Assembly: GCA_025059545.1 (NCBI GenBank)
Contig: JANXDJ010000029.1
Coordinates: 1 to 15,805, forward strand
Direction: 5' to 3'
DNA: 15,805 nucleotides
DNA from: Archaeoglobaceae archaeon
GTDB taxonomy: Archaea > Halobacteriota > Archaeoglobi > Archaeoglobales > Archaeoglobaceae
Shown here: in pieces, positions 7,600-14,435 of the stretch
How positions within the stretch are numbered: position 1 is the stretch's first letter
How the letters are laid out: each line of letters begins with the position of its first letter
Notes under the pieces: model-generated
What the model saw: only the letters and a program-made list of their open reading frames with translations
What the model was told of the DNA's origin: nothing
Databases searched by the model: none
Translations under genes and position numbers: made by a program

Positions 7600-8482
7600 C
7601 CTCGAGATCAACCTCCTTCACGGAGATATTCTTAATTCTTCCGAACTTTGCAACCTCACTTGCTATATCCCAAAGTCTGCTTTCTGCTGAGTCCACGTAG
7701 AAAGAGATGAGATTCCCATTTCTCTCTACCGTGAAGACACCATCAAGCTTTAGCTCTGGCACCTTTGCGTCAACTTCAATCGTAATTTTGTCTCTCATCC
7801 TTAGCATTCTTTTAAGCTCTTCCTTAGTTCCCTCAGCAACTATCTTCCCCCTATTTATAAATGCGATCCGATCGCAGAGCATTTCCGCTTCGGACATGTA
7901 GTGCGTTGTTAAAACGACTGTTATTCCAAGATCCTTCTGCAAAGCTTGGATCTTTTCTCTTAACCTCTTCGCCACTGGTGGATCAAGTCCCTTTGTTGGC
8001 TCATCAAGAAAAACAAGCTCTGGGTTGTTTACAAAAGCTCTTGCAAGAATCAATTTTTGCTTATTTCCTGTTGAAAGCCTGTTGAATTCCACATTGCGAA
8101 ATTCTTCAAGTTCAAACTCTTTTATTAGCCTTTCTACAACTTTTCTATCATTCAAGCCATAGAGTAGTGAGTAGTATCTTAGATTCTCATAAACCGTCAA
8201 GCTCCAGATCAAATTTGGATTCCCACTCGCTACATTGATTCTCTTCCTAATCTCCCTAAAATCCCTTAGAGTGTCATAACCAAGAACTTCAATTTTTCCC
8301 TTTGTCTGTTTTAAAAGAGTAGCCATTAAAGATATCAATGTTGTTTTTCCAGCCCCATTTGGTCCGAGCAAGCCATAGATTTTTTTCTTTGGTATTTTCA
8401 GATTTATACCACTAAGTGCAACTTTTTCAGAGAACAATGAGCGGTAGATCATCCAGACATCTTCGCAGACAATCGAATTCAC
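7574..8482 (-). CDS. ABC transporter ATP-binding protein (DrrA/Nod-like)
   Basis: ATPase subunit (302 residues) energising the exporter whose permease is encoded immediately downstream. Walker A GPNGAGKT is at 40-47, the signature LSTGNKQK at 136-143 (the LSTG variant usual in ABC-2 exporters), Walker B LVFLDEP at 156-162 and the H-loop TTHY around His194. The Q-loop region reads VASGNPNLIW, with no Gln at the expected place and Asn instead, as in some Nod-type members. A C-terminal domain of about 80 residues follows. GTG 8482 is chosen over the in-frame TTG at 8494 because it is about 24 bp from the centre of a TTTAAA box and so would begin a leaderless mRNA. The permease start lies within its 3' end. 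Transport direction is inferred as export from subfamily; cargo unknown. Confidence 0.93.
   Translation of the reverse strand: MNSIVCEDVWMIYRSLFSEKVALSGINLKIPKKKIYGLLGPNGAGKTTLISLMATLLKQTKGKIEVLGYDTLRDFREIRKRINVASGNPNLIWSLTVYENLRYYSLLYGLNDRKVVERLIKEFELEEFRNVEFNRLSTGNKQKLILARAFVNNPELVFLDEPTKGLDPPVAKRLREKIQALQKDLGITVVLTTHYMSEAEMLCDRIAFINRGKIVAEGTKEELKRMLRMRDKITIEVDAKVPELKLDGVFTVERNGNLISFYVDSAESRLWDIASEVAKFGRIKNISVKEVDLEDVFNELAK
7606..7618 (-). promoter_or_regulatory. Shine-Dalgarno of the permease gene
   Basis: Minus-strand AAGGAGGTTGATC, matching the 16S 3' end with one inserted base. Being within the ATPase gene it serves internal translation of the permease. It overlaps the TTG at 7611 and so argues against that codon as a start. 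Confidence 0.65.
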
Positions 8483-8499
8483 ACAGAAAATCAAAGAAT

Positions 8500-8511
8500 G
8501 GATTTAAATCC
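8500..8511 (-). promoter_or_regulatory. TATA promoter of the ABC exporter genes
   Basis: GGATTTAAATCC is a perfect 12-bp palindrome with the TATA-like core ATTTAAAT. Its centre is about 24 bp before GTG 8482. It lies in the short gap after the KaiC-like gene, so the exporter can be transcribed separately. Confidence 0.58.
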
Positions 8512-8520
8512 TTTACACTT

Positions 8521-9234
8521 TTAAGCGATATCTCTCGAAGTGTCCACCTGAACGCCTTCCTCAATGTTGAATCTAAAGTATTCGCTTATCGGTCTCCTAC
8601 CCCTAATTTTTGGCAGAGCGAACTTCGAAACAATTCTCTCTCCGACTCTTTCCGATTCTACGTTTATGACCACATCCGAGAGATCGAGCACCTTGTAAAC
8701 GACAGATAATGGATGCAGATTTTTAATAAGGTATACGTAGACGTTATTTTCCGACTCCTTCGATTTTGAATACAGCTTGTTGAGTATCCAGTCTTTTAAT
8801 CCCCATTCTACGTCTAAACTAAGAAAGAAAGAGATCGAGTCGACTATTATGGCTGCCTCTTTATCATTGGCTTGATCAAGAGTTTCAGAAACAAAGTCAA
8901 ATATTTCCTTGTTTCTGTATCTGTCCTCTACGACGAACTGTCCATACTCGTTTATATAATACTCAGTAAAAGCATCTATGAATTGGACATTTTTTGTGTC
9001 AAGTCTCATTAACTGCATGTCTCTCAGAATGAACTTTGCCGGTCTGTTCGTTGTTATATAAATGCTTTTGTTTACAGTGGCAAACTGATAAAGGAAAGCT
9101 TCGGGCATTGCGATTGGGTCAGCGTAGAGACAGACAAAGCTTCCAGCGGGTAGCCCACCATCCAATCTTTTATCAAGTAAGGCTATTCCAGTGGGCACTA
9201 CATTTCTTTTCAGAAGCAATGTCTGTTCCATCAT
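8521..9234 (-). CDS. KaiC/RecA-like protein lacking a P-loop (HTR-like)
   Basis: A 237-residue protein of the RecA/KaiC superfamily, closest in pattern to archaeal HTR-like (RAD55-type) proteins. The N-terminal signature VPTGIALLDKRLDGGLPAGS at about 13-32 is retained. Where the Walker A GxxxxGKT should be it reads YADPIAMPEAFLYQFA, with no Gly-Lys-Thr. A Walker B-like AAIIVDSIS with Asp132 remains, and IRGRRPISEYFRF near the end matches the late strand region. It therefore probably does not hydrolyse ATP in the usual way; a signalling or scaffold role is inference. ATG 9234 (or 9231) is preferred; an upstream GTG at 9288 would add a hydrophobic 18-residue tail that family members do not need. 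It is divergent from the FAD oxidoreductase gene, with a tandem repeat between them. Function unknown. Confidence 0.82.
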   Translation of the reverse strand: MMEQTLLLKRNVVPTGIALLDKRLDGGLPAGSFVCLYADPIAMPEAFLYQFATVNKSIYITTNRPAKFILRDMQLMRLDTKNVQFIDAFTEYYINEYGQFVVEDRYRNKEIFDFVSETLDQANDKEAAIIVDSISFFLSLDVEWGLKDWILNKLYSKSKESENNVYVYLIKNLHPLSVVYKVLDLSDVVINVESERVGERIVSKFALPKIRGRRPISEYFRFNIEEGVQVDTSRDIA

Positions 9235-9260
9235 TACTATCACTATCAATACTGTAAGCT

Positions 9261-9270
9261 TCAGGTATTT
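9261..9270 (-). promoter_or_regulatory. Possible TATA box of the KaiC-like gene
   Basis: Minus-strand AGTTAAATAC lies about 31 bp before ATG 9234, giving a predicted transcription start near 9240 and a leader of about 6 bases. If the GTG at 9288 were the true start this element would be coding; tentative. Confidence 0.35.
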
Positions 9271-9283
9271 AACTTTAACTATC

Positions 9284-9303
9284 TTCACGTATTTTCACGT
9301 AAT
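9284..9303. repeat. Tandem 10-bp direct repeat in a divergent promoter region
   Basis: Two adjacent near-identical units, TTCACGTATT and TTCACGTAAT, one helical turn apart, between the KaiC-like gene and the FAD oxidoreductase gene. The spacing and place suit a transcription-factor operator on one face of the helix, but no regulator is identified. Confidence 0.6.
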
Positions 9304-9334
9304 TTAACACTATCGATTTAATTCTCAAAAAGAC

Positions 9335-9342
9335 TTTTAAAT
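9335..9342 (+). promoter_or_regulatory. TATA box of the FAD oxidoreductase gene
   Basis: TTTTAAAT centred near 9338, about 24 bp upstream of ATG 9362, predicts a leaderless mRNA. No Shine-Dalgarno sequence is present before the ATG. Confidence 0.6.
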
Positions 9343-9361
9343 TTGTCATAGGTCGAATTAT

Positions 9362-10585
9362 ATGAAAATAGCGGTAATCGGTGCTGGACTTACTGGTTTG
9401 AGAGTTGCAAATGAGCTAAAAGAGGATGCAAAAATCAAGGTTTTTGAAAAAGATCAGATTGGTGGTCTTCTTTCAAGCTTTTGCAATAGCTACTGCATTG
9501 AAAAATTCTATCATCATTTATTCAAATCCGACTTTGAGCTTTTAGATCTCATAAAAAAGCTTGGATTAAGCTCAAAACTTGTTTGGAAGACTGTAAAAGT
9601 AGGATTTGCAGTAAATGACCGGCTATATTCTCTTAGCACGCCCTTTGAGATCTTGAAATACCCTCACATGTCTCTCATGGACAAATTTAGGCTTGCAGTA
9701 TTCACAATCAAAAGTAAAAGACTCAATTACGAGGACTTTGATGATCTCTCAGTCATTTCGGCCCTAAAAGATAGATTCAGCGATAAGCTTTTGGATAACT
9801 TCTTCTTACCGATGCTTAAAGCGAAGTTTGGAGATAATGTTGACAAAGTTAGCTACGCATGGCTTCTCGCAAGAGTTGCGATAAGAAGCAATAGGAAGCT
9901 CAAAGGAGAGGAAATTGGCTATCTTCGACATGGATTCCATCAGCTCGTCGATAAAATGGCTGAAAACGTGGAGATCGTTTATGAAGGGGGGAAAATAAAG
10001 CTCGATGGCAAGTGGAATGTTAATGGAGAGGATTTTGATGCAGTGGTTTTTACCGCTCCGCTTCCAGAACTTGGAGAATTTGCAAAAAACTTTAGATTAC
10101 CAGAAATAAGTTATCAGAGTTCTGTATGTGCTTTATTGTCTTTAAAAAAGAGCATTTCAGATATTTACTGGATCAACGTAGATAAAGCAACCTTTGGCGC
10201 AATAATAGAGCACACGAACTTCATGCCAATCGAAGACTACGGAGAAAATCTCGTTTATTTGGCAAGTTATTCAACTCCTGATGGCTGGCTCTTCAACCAG
10301 AACGATTTAGAAATTCAGAAGCTATTTTTAAAAGATTTAAAACGTTTTGGAGTTGAGGATAAAGATGTTAATTGGATTAAAATTTTCAAAGCGAAATACA
10401 GCTCTCCGATCTACGAAAGGGGATTCATAAAAAAGATTACACCATATAGAGTTCATAAAGGGTTCTACATCGCTGGAATGACTTCAAAGCCAAATTATCC
10501 GGAGAGAAGTATGAACGGAAGCCTTAAAGCAGGAAGAGAGGTTGCAGAGCAGATAAAGAAGGATTTTGGGTTTGAAAATTCATAA
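9362..10585 (+). CDS. NAD(P)/FAD-dependent oxidoreductase, HemY/amine-oxidase-like
   Basis: A 407-residue flavoprotein of the broad COG1232 type (protoporphyrinogen oxidase-like, related to UDP-galactopyranose mutase and amine oxidases). The N-terminal dinucleotide-binding fold reads IAVIGAGLTGL with GxGxxG at 7-12, then KVFEKDQIGGLLSS, where an acidic residue binds the FAD ribose. FYHHLFKSD and the LYSLSTPFEILKYP segment are typical of the group. The C-terminal FAD contact is FYIAGMTSKPNYPERSMNGSL. Heme synthesis by archaea of this type goes through siroheme, so a HemY role is unlikely; its substrate is unknown. A TATA box 24 bp upstream indicates a leaderless start at ATG 9362. It faces the KaiC-like gene divergently, and the cyclophilin-like gene follows 23 bp downstream with its own likely promoter. 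Confidence 0.85.
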   Translation: MKIAVIGAGLTGLRVANELKEDAKIKVFEKDQIGGLLSSFCNSYCIEKFYHHLFKSDFELLDLIKKLGLSSKLVWKTVKVGFAVNDRLYSLSTPFEILKYPHMSLMDKFRLAVFTIKSKRLNYEDFDDLSVISALKDRFSDKLLDNFFLPMLKAKFGDNVDKVSYAWLLARVAIRSNRKLKGEEIGYLRHGFHQLVDKMAENVEIVYEGGKIKLDGKWNVNGEDFDAVVFTAPLPELGEFAKNFRLPEISYQSSVCALLSLKKSISDIYWINVDKATFGAIIEHTNFMPIEDYGENLVYLASYSTPDGWLFNQNDLEIQKLFLKDLKRFGVEDKDVNWIKIFKAKYSSPIYERGFIKKITPYRVHKGFYIAGMTSKPNYPERSMNGSLKAGREVAEQIKKDFGFENS

Positions 10586-10589
10586 AAAT
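10580..10589 (+). promoter_or_regulatory. TATA box of the cyclophilin-like gene
   Basis: TCATAAAAAT, preceded by the BRE-like GAAAAT, overlaps the stop codon of the oxidoreductase gene and is centred about 24 bp before ATG 10609. This allows separate, leaderless expression. Confidence 0.5.
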
Positions 10590-10608
10590 CTCAACTCGTA
10601 ATTAAGGC

Positions 10609-10986
10609 ATGAAGCTAAAATTCAAGTTTGAAAGTTTAGAATGCATCGTGGAACTCCATGAAAAAATAACTCCAGAGACTGTTAAAGCAATAACCAAGGC
10701 TTTGCCATTGGAGGCAATAGCGAACCGTTGGGGGGATGAGATCTACTTTGAAACTAACATAGACTGCAAAGTCGTGGAGAATAGCAAAGAAGTTGTTGAG
10801 ATCGGAGACGTAGCCTACTGGATCCCCGGAAAGGCAATATGTCTTTTCTTCGGAAAAACACCAATAAGCGATGACAAAATTCGTCCCGCAAGTGCTGTCA
10901 ATGTAGTGGGAAGAATTCTTGGAGATCCTTTTAAGCTGAAGAGAGTAAAAGACGGGGAAAAAGTTTTTGTAGATATACTAAAATAA
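10609..10986 (+). CDS. Cyclophilin-like-fold protein (DUF369 type)
   Basis: A 125-residue protein matching the archaeal/thermophile cyclophilin-like family (Pfam Cyclophil_like, formerly DUF369), of which the Thermotoga TM1367 structure is an example. The most family-like stretch is GDVAYWIPGKAICLFFGKTP at 66-85, followed by DDKIRPASAVNVVGRI at 88-103. The fold resembles peptidyl-prolyl isomerase, but members are not shown to isomerise prolines, so no enzymatic role is assigned. There is no signal peptide or membrane segment, so it is cytosolic. The ATG has no Shine-Dalgarno sequence and sits about 24 bp past a TATA box. It lies 23 bp after the FAD oxidoreductase gene on the same strand; no functional link is evident. 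Confidence 0.85.
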   Translation: MKLKFKFESLECIVELHEKITPETVKAITKALPLEAIANRWGDEIYFETNIDCKVVENSKEVVEIGDVAYWIPGKAICLFFGKTPISDDKIRPASAVNVVGRILGDPFKLKRVKDGEKVFVDILK

Positions 10987-11018
10987 AAATTTATAAATTT
11001 ACCTACTTGAACTTTTTA
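10987..11018. terminator. Oligo-T bidirectional end between convergent genes
   Basis: A 29-bp A/T-rich gap between two convergent stop codons. A T5 run on the plus strand (11013-11017) can end the cyclophilin-like transcript and a T5 run on the minus strand (10986-10990) the HCDH-ECH transcript. No hairpin is needed for archaeal termination. Confidence 0.4.
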
Positions 11019-12974
11019 CCTTCCCTTGAACTTCGGTTTCTCTTTGCTGAAGAATGCGGAAATTCCCTCTTTCATGTCATCAGTTGCAAACGCAACACCG
11101 CAAGCGGTGCATTCCCATTCCATTCCAACATCCACAGGCACTTCCGCGCCCTTGTTGATCAATCTCTTTATCAAAGCCATTGAGATCGGAGCACATCTTT
11201 CTACGATGTTCTTTGCATACTTTAACACTTCCTCTTCGAACTTATCATCGTCGAAGACCTTGTTCACTATACCCCATCTTTCCGCTTCAACTGCATTAAT
11301 TCTCTCTCCAGTCAGAGCCAACTGCATCGCTCTGCTGATTCCAACGAGTTTTGCAAGTCTTTGAGTTCCACTCCATCCGGGAATGATGCCCAATCCAACC
11401 TCAGGTAAGCCAAGAATTGCGGACTTCTTTGCAAGTCTTATATCGCAGTTCATCGCAATCTCAAATCCTCCACCAAGGGCGTAACCATTGATTGCAGCGA
11501 TAACTGGTTTTGGAATCTCGCTTAATCTTCTGAATAGCCTCTCTCCTCTTCTGTTGTGCTCAACAAAGTCAAATGGATGGAAGATCGGAGATGATAGATC
11601 CGCTCCTGCAGAGAAAGCTCTGTCTCCTGCACCTGTTATTATTATAACCCTTGTCTCATCATCTTTCCAGAGCATCGTTATTGCTTTATCAAGCTCATCC
11701 ATAAGCTCCACGGAGATCGTGTTCAATCTTTCAGGTCTGTTCAATGTAAGCTTTGTTATTCCGTCTCCGAGTCTCTCTATCTTAATGGTCTGAAATTCTC
11801 CAACCTGTTGAGTCGTTCCTTCTCCTTTTTCCAACATTTTCCTCACCTTCTTTTCCTTTATCATTTCGGCTGGCTCAAATATCTTCTTTCCAAACTGGCT
11901 TGTGAGCTCGTTAAGTCTGTTCAGGAGCTGGTCTTCATCAATCATCGATTTAACGATCTCGAATGGTCCAAAAGGTCTATTTAGACCGAGCTTCATAGCT
12001 TTGTCGATATCTTCTGGATCTGCAACCCCCATCTCAACTAATTTAACCGCTTCATTTATTTCTACCATTGTGAAATCGAGCGGGGTTATTTTGTCAGTCG
12101 CCTTGTTTAGGTCAATTTCTGGTCTGCCAGCGCTCCAGTCATACCAACCTTTTCCAGTCTTCTTCCCAAGCTTGTTCGCTTTTACCATCTCTTCAAGGAT
12201 CTTCGGTGGCTCATAATCGGGGCTGATCGTCTTTGCGTAATACTTGCTCGCATGGTAGAATACATCTATTCCTGTGAAATCCATTAGCTCGAAAGGACCC
12301 ATCGGAAGTCCCATCCTCTTTACAGCAGCATCTACTTCTTCTGGCTTTGCAACTCTCTTATCGATTATTGACATAAGCAAAGCGCCAGCTGGAGCTTGGA
12401 CTCTGTTAACTATAAATCCCGGAACATCTTTGCGGACTAATACTGGTTCCTTTCCTATCTTCTTCACATACTCCATACAGACCTTTACAGTGTCATCACT
12501 CGTCTTTTCTCCCTTTATTACCTCTACAAGCCTCATTAAAACCACTGGATTGAAGAAATGCAGTCCTATGAACTTTTCTTCTCTCTTTGTGGCCTTAGCT
12601 AAATCTGTGATCTTCATCGTTGATGTGTTGCTTGCGAAAATGCATTCAGGTTTTGCAATCTTATCGCATTCAGCGAAAACCTGTGTCTTCAACTCAAAAA
12701 CTTCTGGAATCGCTTCGATCACCAAATCTGCATCTTTTACGGCTTCAATGAGATCAACGGTGGGATGAATTCTGGCAAGAACTTTTTCAGCACTCTCGAT
12801 CTTGCCCTTCTCCTGAAGCTTTGCAAGACTCTGTTTGATTCTTTCCATCCCTCTGTCTACAAATTCCTTTTTTATATCTCTCATCCAGACTTCGTAGCCC
12901 GCCATTGCACTTACTTCTGCAATTCCATGTCCCATGTCCCCAGCCCCTAGAACAGCTATCTTTTTGAGCTCCAT
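11016..12974 (-). CDS. 3-hydroxyacyl-CoA dehydrogenase / enoyl-CoA hydratase fusion
   Basis: Bifunctional 652-residue enzyme: hydrates an enoyl-CoA and oxidises the (S)-3-hydroxyacyl-CoA with NAD, as in beta-oxidation or crotonyl-CoA to acetoacetyl-CoA conversion. The dehydrogenase is N-terminal: GAGDMG at 10-15, then HFFNP with His139 and Glu151 as the catalytic dyad, and the C domain up to about 380. The hydratase follows from about 390: FSAGADL oxyanion region, GGGFE with Glu505 and LPEVGLG with Glu525. Both catalytic Glu are kept, so both halves should be active. This order is the reverse of bacterial FadB and matches archaeal fusions such as Msed_0399 (about 650 residues). ATG 12974 is chosen over the in-frame TTG at 13004, which lies within the A/T promoter. 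Chain-length specificity is unknown. Confidence 0.95.
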   Translation of the reverse strand: MELKKIAVLGAGDMGHGIAEVSAMAGYEVWMRDIKKEFVDRGMERIKQSLAKLQEKGKIESAEKVLARIHPTVDLIEAVKDADLVIEAIPEVFELKTQVFAECDKIAKPECIFASNTSTMKITDLAKATKREEKFIGLHFFNPVVLMRLVEVIKGEKTSDDTVKVCMEYVKKIGKEPVLVRKDVPGFIVNRVQAPAGALLMSIIDKRVAKPEEVDAAVKRMGLPMGPFELMDFTGIDVFYHASKYYAKTISPDYEPPKILEEMVKANKLGKKTGKGWYDWSAGRPEIDLNKATDKITPLDFTMVEINEAVKLVEMGVADPEDIDKAMKLGLNRPFGPFEIVKSMIDEDQLLNRLNELTSQFGKKIFEPAEMIKEKKVRKMLEKGEGTTQQVGEFQTIKIERLGDGITKLTLNRPERLNTISVELMDELDKAITMLWKDDETRVIIITGAGDRAFSAGADLSSPIFHPFDFVEHNRRGERLFRRLSEIPKPVIAAINGYALGGGFEIAMNCDIRLAKKSAILGLPEVGLGIIPGWSGTQRLAKLVGISRAMQLALTGERINAVEAERWGIVNKVFDDDKFEEEVLKYAKNIVERCAPISMALIKRLINKGAEVPVDVGMEWECTACGVAFATDDMKEGISAFFSKEKPKFKGR

Positions 12975-13002
12975 ACCACCACCAGTAAAGGACTCGATAA
13001 TC

Positions 13003-13010
13003 AATTAAAA
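13003..13010 (-). promoter_or_regulatory. TATA box of the HCDH-ECH gene
   Basis: Minus-strand TTTTAATT centred near 13006 would start transcription near 12981, giving a 7-base leader before ATG 12974. It overlaps the rejected TTG start at 13004, which supports the shorter reading frame. Confidence 0.45.
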
Positions 13011-13032
13011 AATCTTTCTGTTTCACTTTCCT

Positions 13033-13758
13033 CTATTGAAGCTTTGCCAAGAAATTTCTCACGTTCTCCTCTACTTTTGAATAATCATAACTACAAACAG
13101 CCACATTACCAACTGGAGTTCCTTTAAGCTTTAAAGGATTGAAAGGTTCCCTTCCGCTGAAAAAGATCAGAGTGTCACATTTATACTCTACACCGTTAAC
13201 TCTTACTCCCTCAACCTTCTCTGTCCCAATCACTTGGACGTCTTCTCCAGCTTCGGCGAATTCATATTCATAGCCCAGTTCTTCGAGTTGTTTCTCAGTT
13301 AGCTCTACAATTGCTTCCCGCTTTCCAGCTATCAGAATTTTATCCCCTATTTTTTTGTTCTCGGCGAGGATTCTAAGAGATTGGTCAAGCGTGTAGATCC
13401 CTAACATTTTCTTTCTCAAAACGTTTAGCCTAACTGGAACAGTATCTGAAGCACCACTGCAAAGAATCGCTCTTCTCGCTTCAAATCTCTTAAGCCCATT
13501 TTTAGAGTTAACAATAACTGGTTTGGATTTTATTACGGTTCCTGAATCAACACTTATCTCCTTCTTCAATTCTTGCACTTCTTCGATAAACTTCGAATAC
13601 TCCTCAGCAAAAATACTGAGCTTTGAAAAAACCTCGAGCTCTCCACCAACGCAACGCATATCGAAAATAAGTATTTCAAATCCTTTTTCAATGAGTCTTT
13701 TTGCACAGTGAAGTCCAGCGTATCCTGCACCAATGACTACGTAGTCAACTGAGACCAT
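13033..13758 (-). CDS. Short FAD-dependent oxidoreductase
   Basis: A 241-residue flavoprotein, far shorter than the roughly 400 of most two-dinucleotide-domain oxidoreductases. The N-terminal FAD fold is intact: VVIGAGYAGL with GxGxxG at 10-15, then FDMRCVGGELEVF with Cys36. ILCSGASDTVP at 98-108 and the GIYTLDQSLRIL stretch at 120-131 resemble the GlpO-associated TM1433-like oxidoreductases. The second nucleotide site is eroded: ILIAGKREAIVELTEKQL has no GxGxxG, so NAD(P) binding is doubtful. The usual C-terminal GD FAD motif is replaced by NVAVCSYDYSKVEENV. ATG 13758 has GTGATC 4 bases upstream. The gene lies 58 bp before the HCDH-ECH gene on the same strand, which hints at an acyl-CoA or dehydrogenase-linked electron role, but that is inference. 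Substrate unknown. Confidence 0.83.
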   Translation of the reverse strand: MVSVDYVVIGAGYAGLHCAKRLIEKGFEILIFDMRCVGGELEVFSKLSIFAEEYSKFIEEVQELKKEISVDSGTVIKSKPVIVNSKNGLKRFEARRAILCSGASDTVPVRLNVLRKKMLGIYTLDQSLRILAENKKIGDKILIAGKREAIVELTEKQLEELGYEYEFAEAGEDVQVIGTEKVEGVRVNGVEYKCDTLIFFSGREPFNPLKLKGTPVGNVAVCSYDYSKVEENVRNFLAKLQ

Positions 13759-13762
13759 CTCT

Positions 13763-13800
13763 GATCACTCTAATGAAATATAGATTATCTCTGTATAAAA
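13763..13800 (-). promoter_or_regulatory. Promoter and ribosome-binding site of the short FAD oxidoreductase
   Basis: A minus-strand TTTTATAC box at 13793-13800 predicts transcription near 13772. The leader of about 13 bases carries GTGATC (13763-13768), 4 bases before ATG 13758. This is one of the few promoters here giving a short leader with a Shine-Dalgarno sequence. Confidence 0.5.
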
Positions 13801-13827
13801 TTATTTTGTTTGCTCGAGAGATCAAAG

Positions 13828-13835
13828 CTTATTAA
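13828..13835 (+). promoter_or_regulatory. TATA box of the XTP/dITP diphosphatase gene
   Basis: CTTATTAA is centred about 26 bp before ATG 13858 and indicates a leaderless start there or at the in-frame ATG 13852. It lies back to back with the minus-strand promoter of the FAD oxidoreductase. Confidence 0.45.
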
Positions 13836-13857
13836 CCAATATGGAATAGCTATGGCA

Positions 13858-14394
13858 ATGAAATTCATAACTTCCAACGAAGGTAAATTCAGAGAAGCAA
13901 AAGCTTTGGCAGAAAAATTTTCAATTCAAATTGAGTGGATTAGGATGGAATATGAGGAGCCTCAAGGATTTGAACTCGAAGAAATCGCAAAAAAGAGTGC
14001 GGAGATTCTTGCTAAGAGAATAAAGGAGCCATTCTTCATCGAAGATAGTGGTCTCTTCATTGAAGCCCTTAAAGGATTTCCAGGACCTTATTCAAGCTAT
14101 GTTTTCAAGACCATTGGTAATAGAGGTATATTAAAGCTAATGAGTGGAATTGAGAACAGAAAAGCATACTTCAAAGCAGTAATTGCTTATTTTGACGGAA
14201 GCGAGATAAATACTTTTGAAGGATTAGTTGAAGGAGAGATCGCAACCGAAATAAGAGGCGACAAAGGCTTTGGATTCGACCCCATTTTTCTCTATGGAGA
14301 CCGAACTTTTGCAGAAATGGGTGAAGAAAAGAATTTAGTTTCACATAGAAGAAAGGCATTAGAGAAGTTTTTTAGGAAGATAAAGAATATTTAA
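13858..14394 (+). CDS. rdgB: XTP/dITP diphosphatase (RdgB/HAM1 family)
   Basis: House-cleaning enzyme that hydrolyses deaminated purine nucleoside triphosphates (XTP, dITP, ITP) to the monophosphate and pyrophosphate, keeping them out of RNA and DNA. Family hallmarks: an N-terminal [11 protein letters not shown] motif at about 4-14, [13 protein letters not shown] with metal-binding Asp63, GFGFDPIF at 137-144 and SHRRKAL at 163-169. The length of 178 residues is close to the usual 185-195. An in-frame TTG at 13810 would add 16 residues not found in the family; ATG 13858 fits both the family start and the TATA spacing. Its neighbours are a divergent FAD oxidoreductase and the convergent thermosome gene. 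It complements the purine-salvage pair functionally, but is not in the same operon. Confidence 0.95.
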   Translation: MKFITSNEGKFREAKALAEKFSIQIEWIRMEYEEPQGFELEEIAKKSAEILAKRIKEPFFIEDSGLFIEALKGFPGPYSSYVFKTIGNRGILKLMSGIENRKAYFKAVIAYFDGSEINTFEGLVEGEIATEIRGDKGFGFDPIFLYGDRTFAEMGEEKNLVSHRRKALEKFFRKIKNI

Positions 14395-14399
14395 ATTGC

Positions 14400-14434
14400 A
14401 AAAATCTAAAAATGGAATAAATTTGTATTAAAAA
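14400..14434 (-). terminator. Oligo-T terminator of the thermosome gene
   Basis: Read on the minus strand just after the thermosome stop codon, three T5 tracts lie at 14430-14434, 14408-14412 and 14400-14404. Archaeal RNA polymerase stops at such tracts without a hairpin. Confidence 0.45.
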
Positions 14435-14435
14435 G

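Noticed and set aside
9235..9288. N-terminal extension of the KaiC-like protein from GTG 9288, with a hydrophobic VLIVIV stretch that could pass for a membrane anchor
   Set aside because: The added 18 residues are A/T-rich promoter-like sequence with a TATA candidate at 9261-9270, and ATG 9234/9231 starts right before the family signature. Not excluded by experiment.
12274..12768. 164-codon open frame antisense to the HCDH domain
   Set aside because: Shadow of a highly conserved gene; low-complexity Ser/Thr/Ile composition and no start signal.
12975..13004. Longer HCDH-ECH start at TTG 13004
   Set aside because: It adds ten residues ahead of the typical MELKKIAVLG start and overlaps the TATA box.
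13793..13850. Possible small RNA or riboswitch in the gap between the FAD oxidoreductase and XTP/dITP diphosphatase genes
   Set aside because: The gap is under 100 bp and is fully accounted for by two back-to-back promoters; no stable stem is visible.
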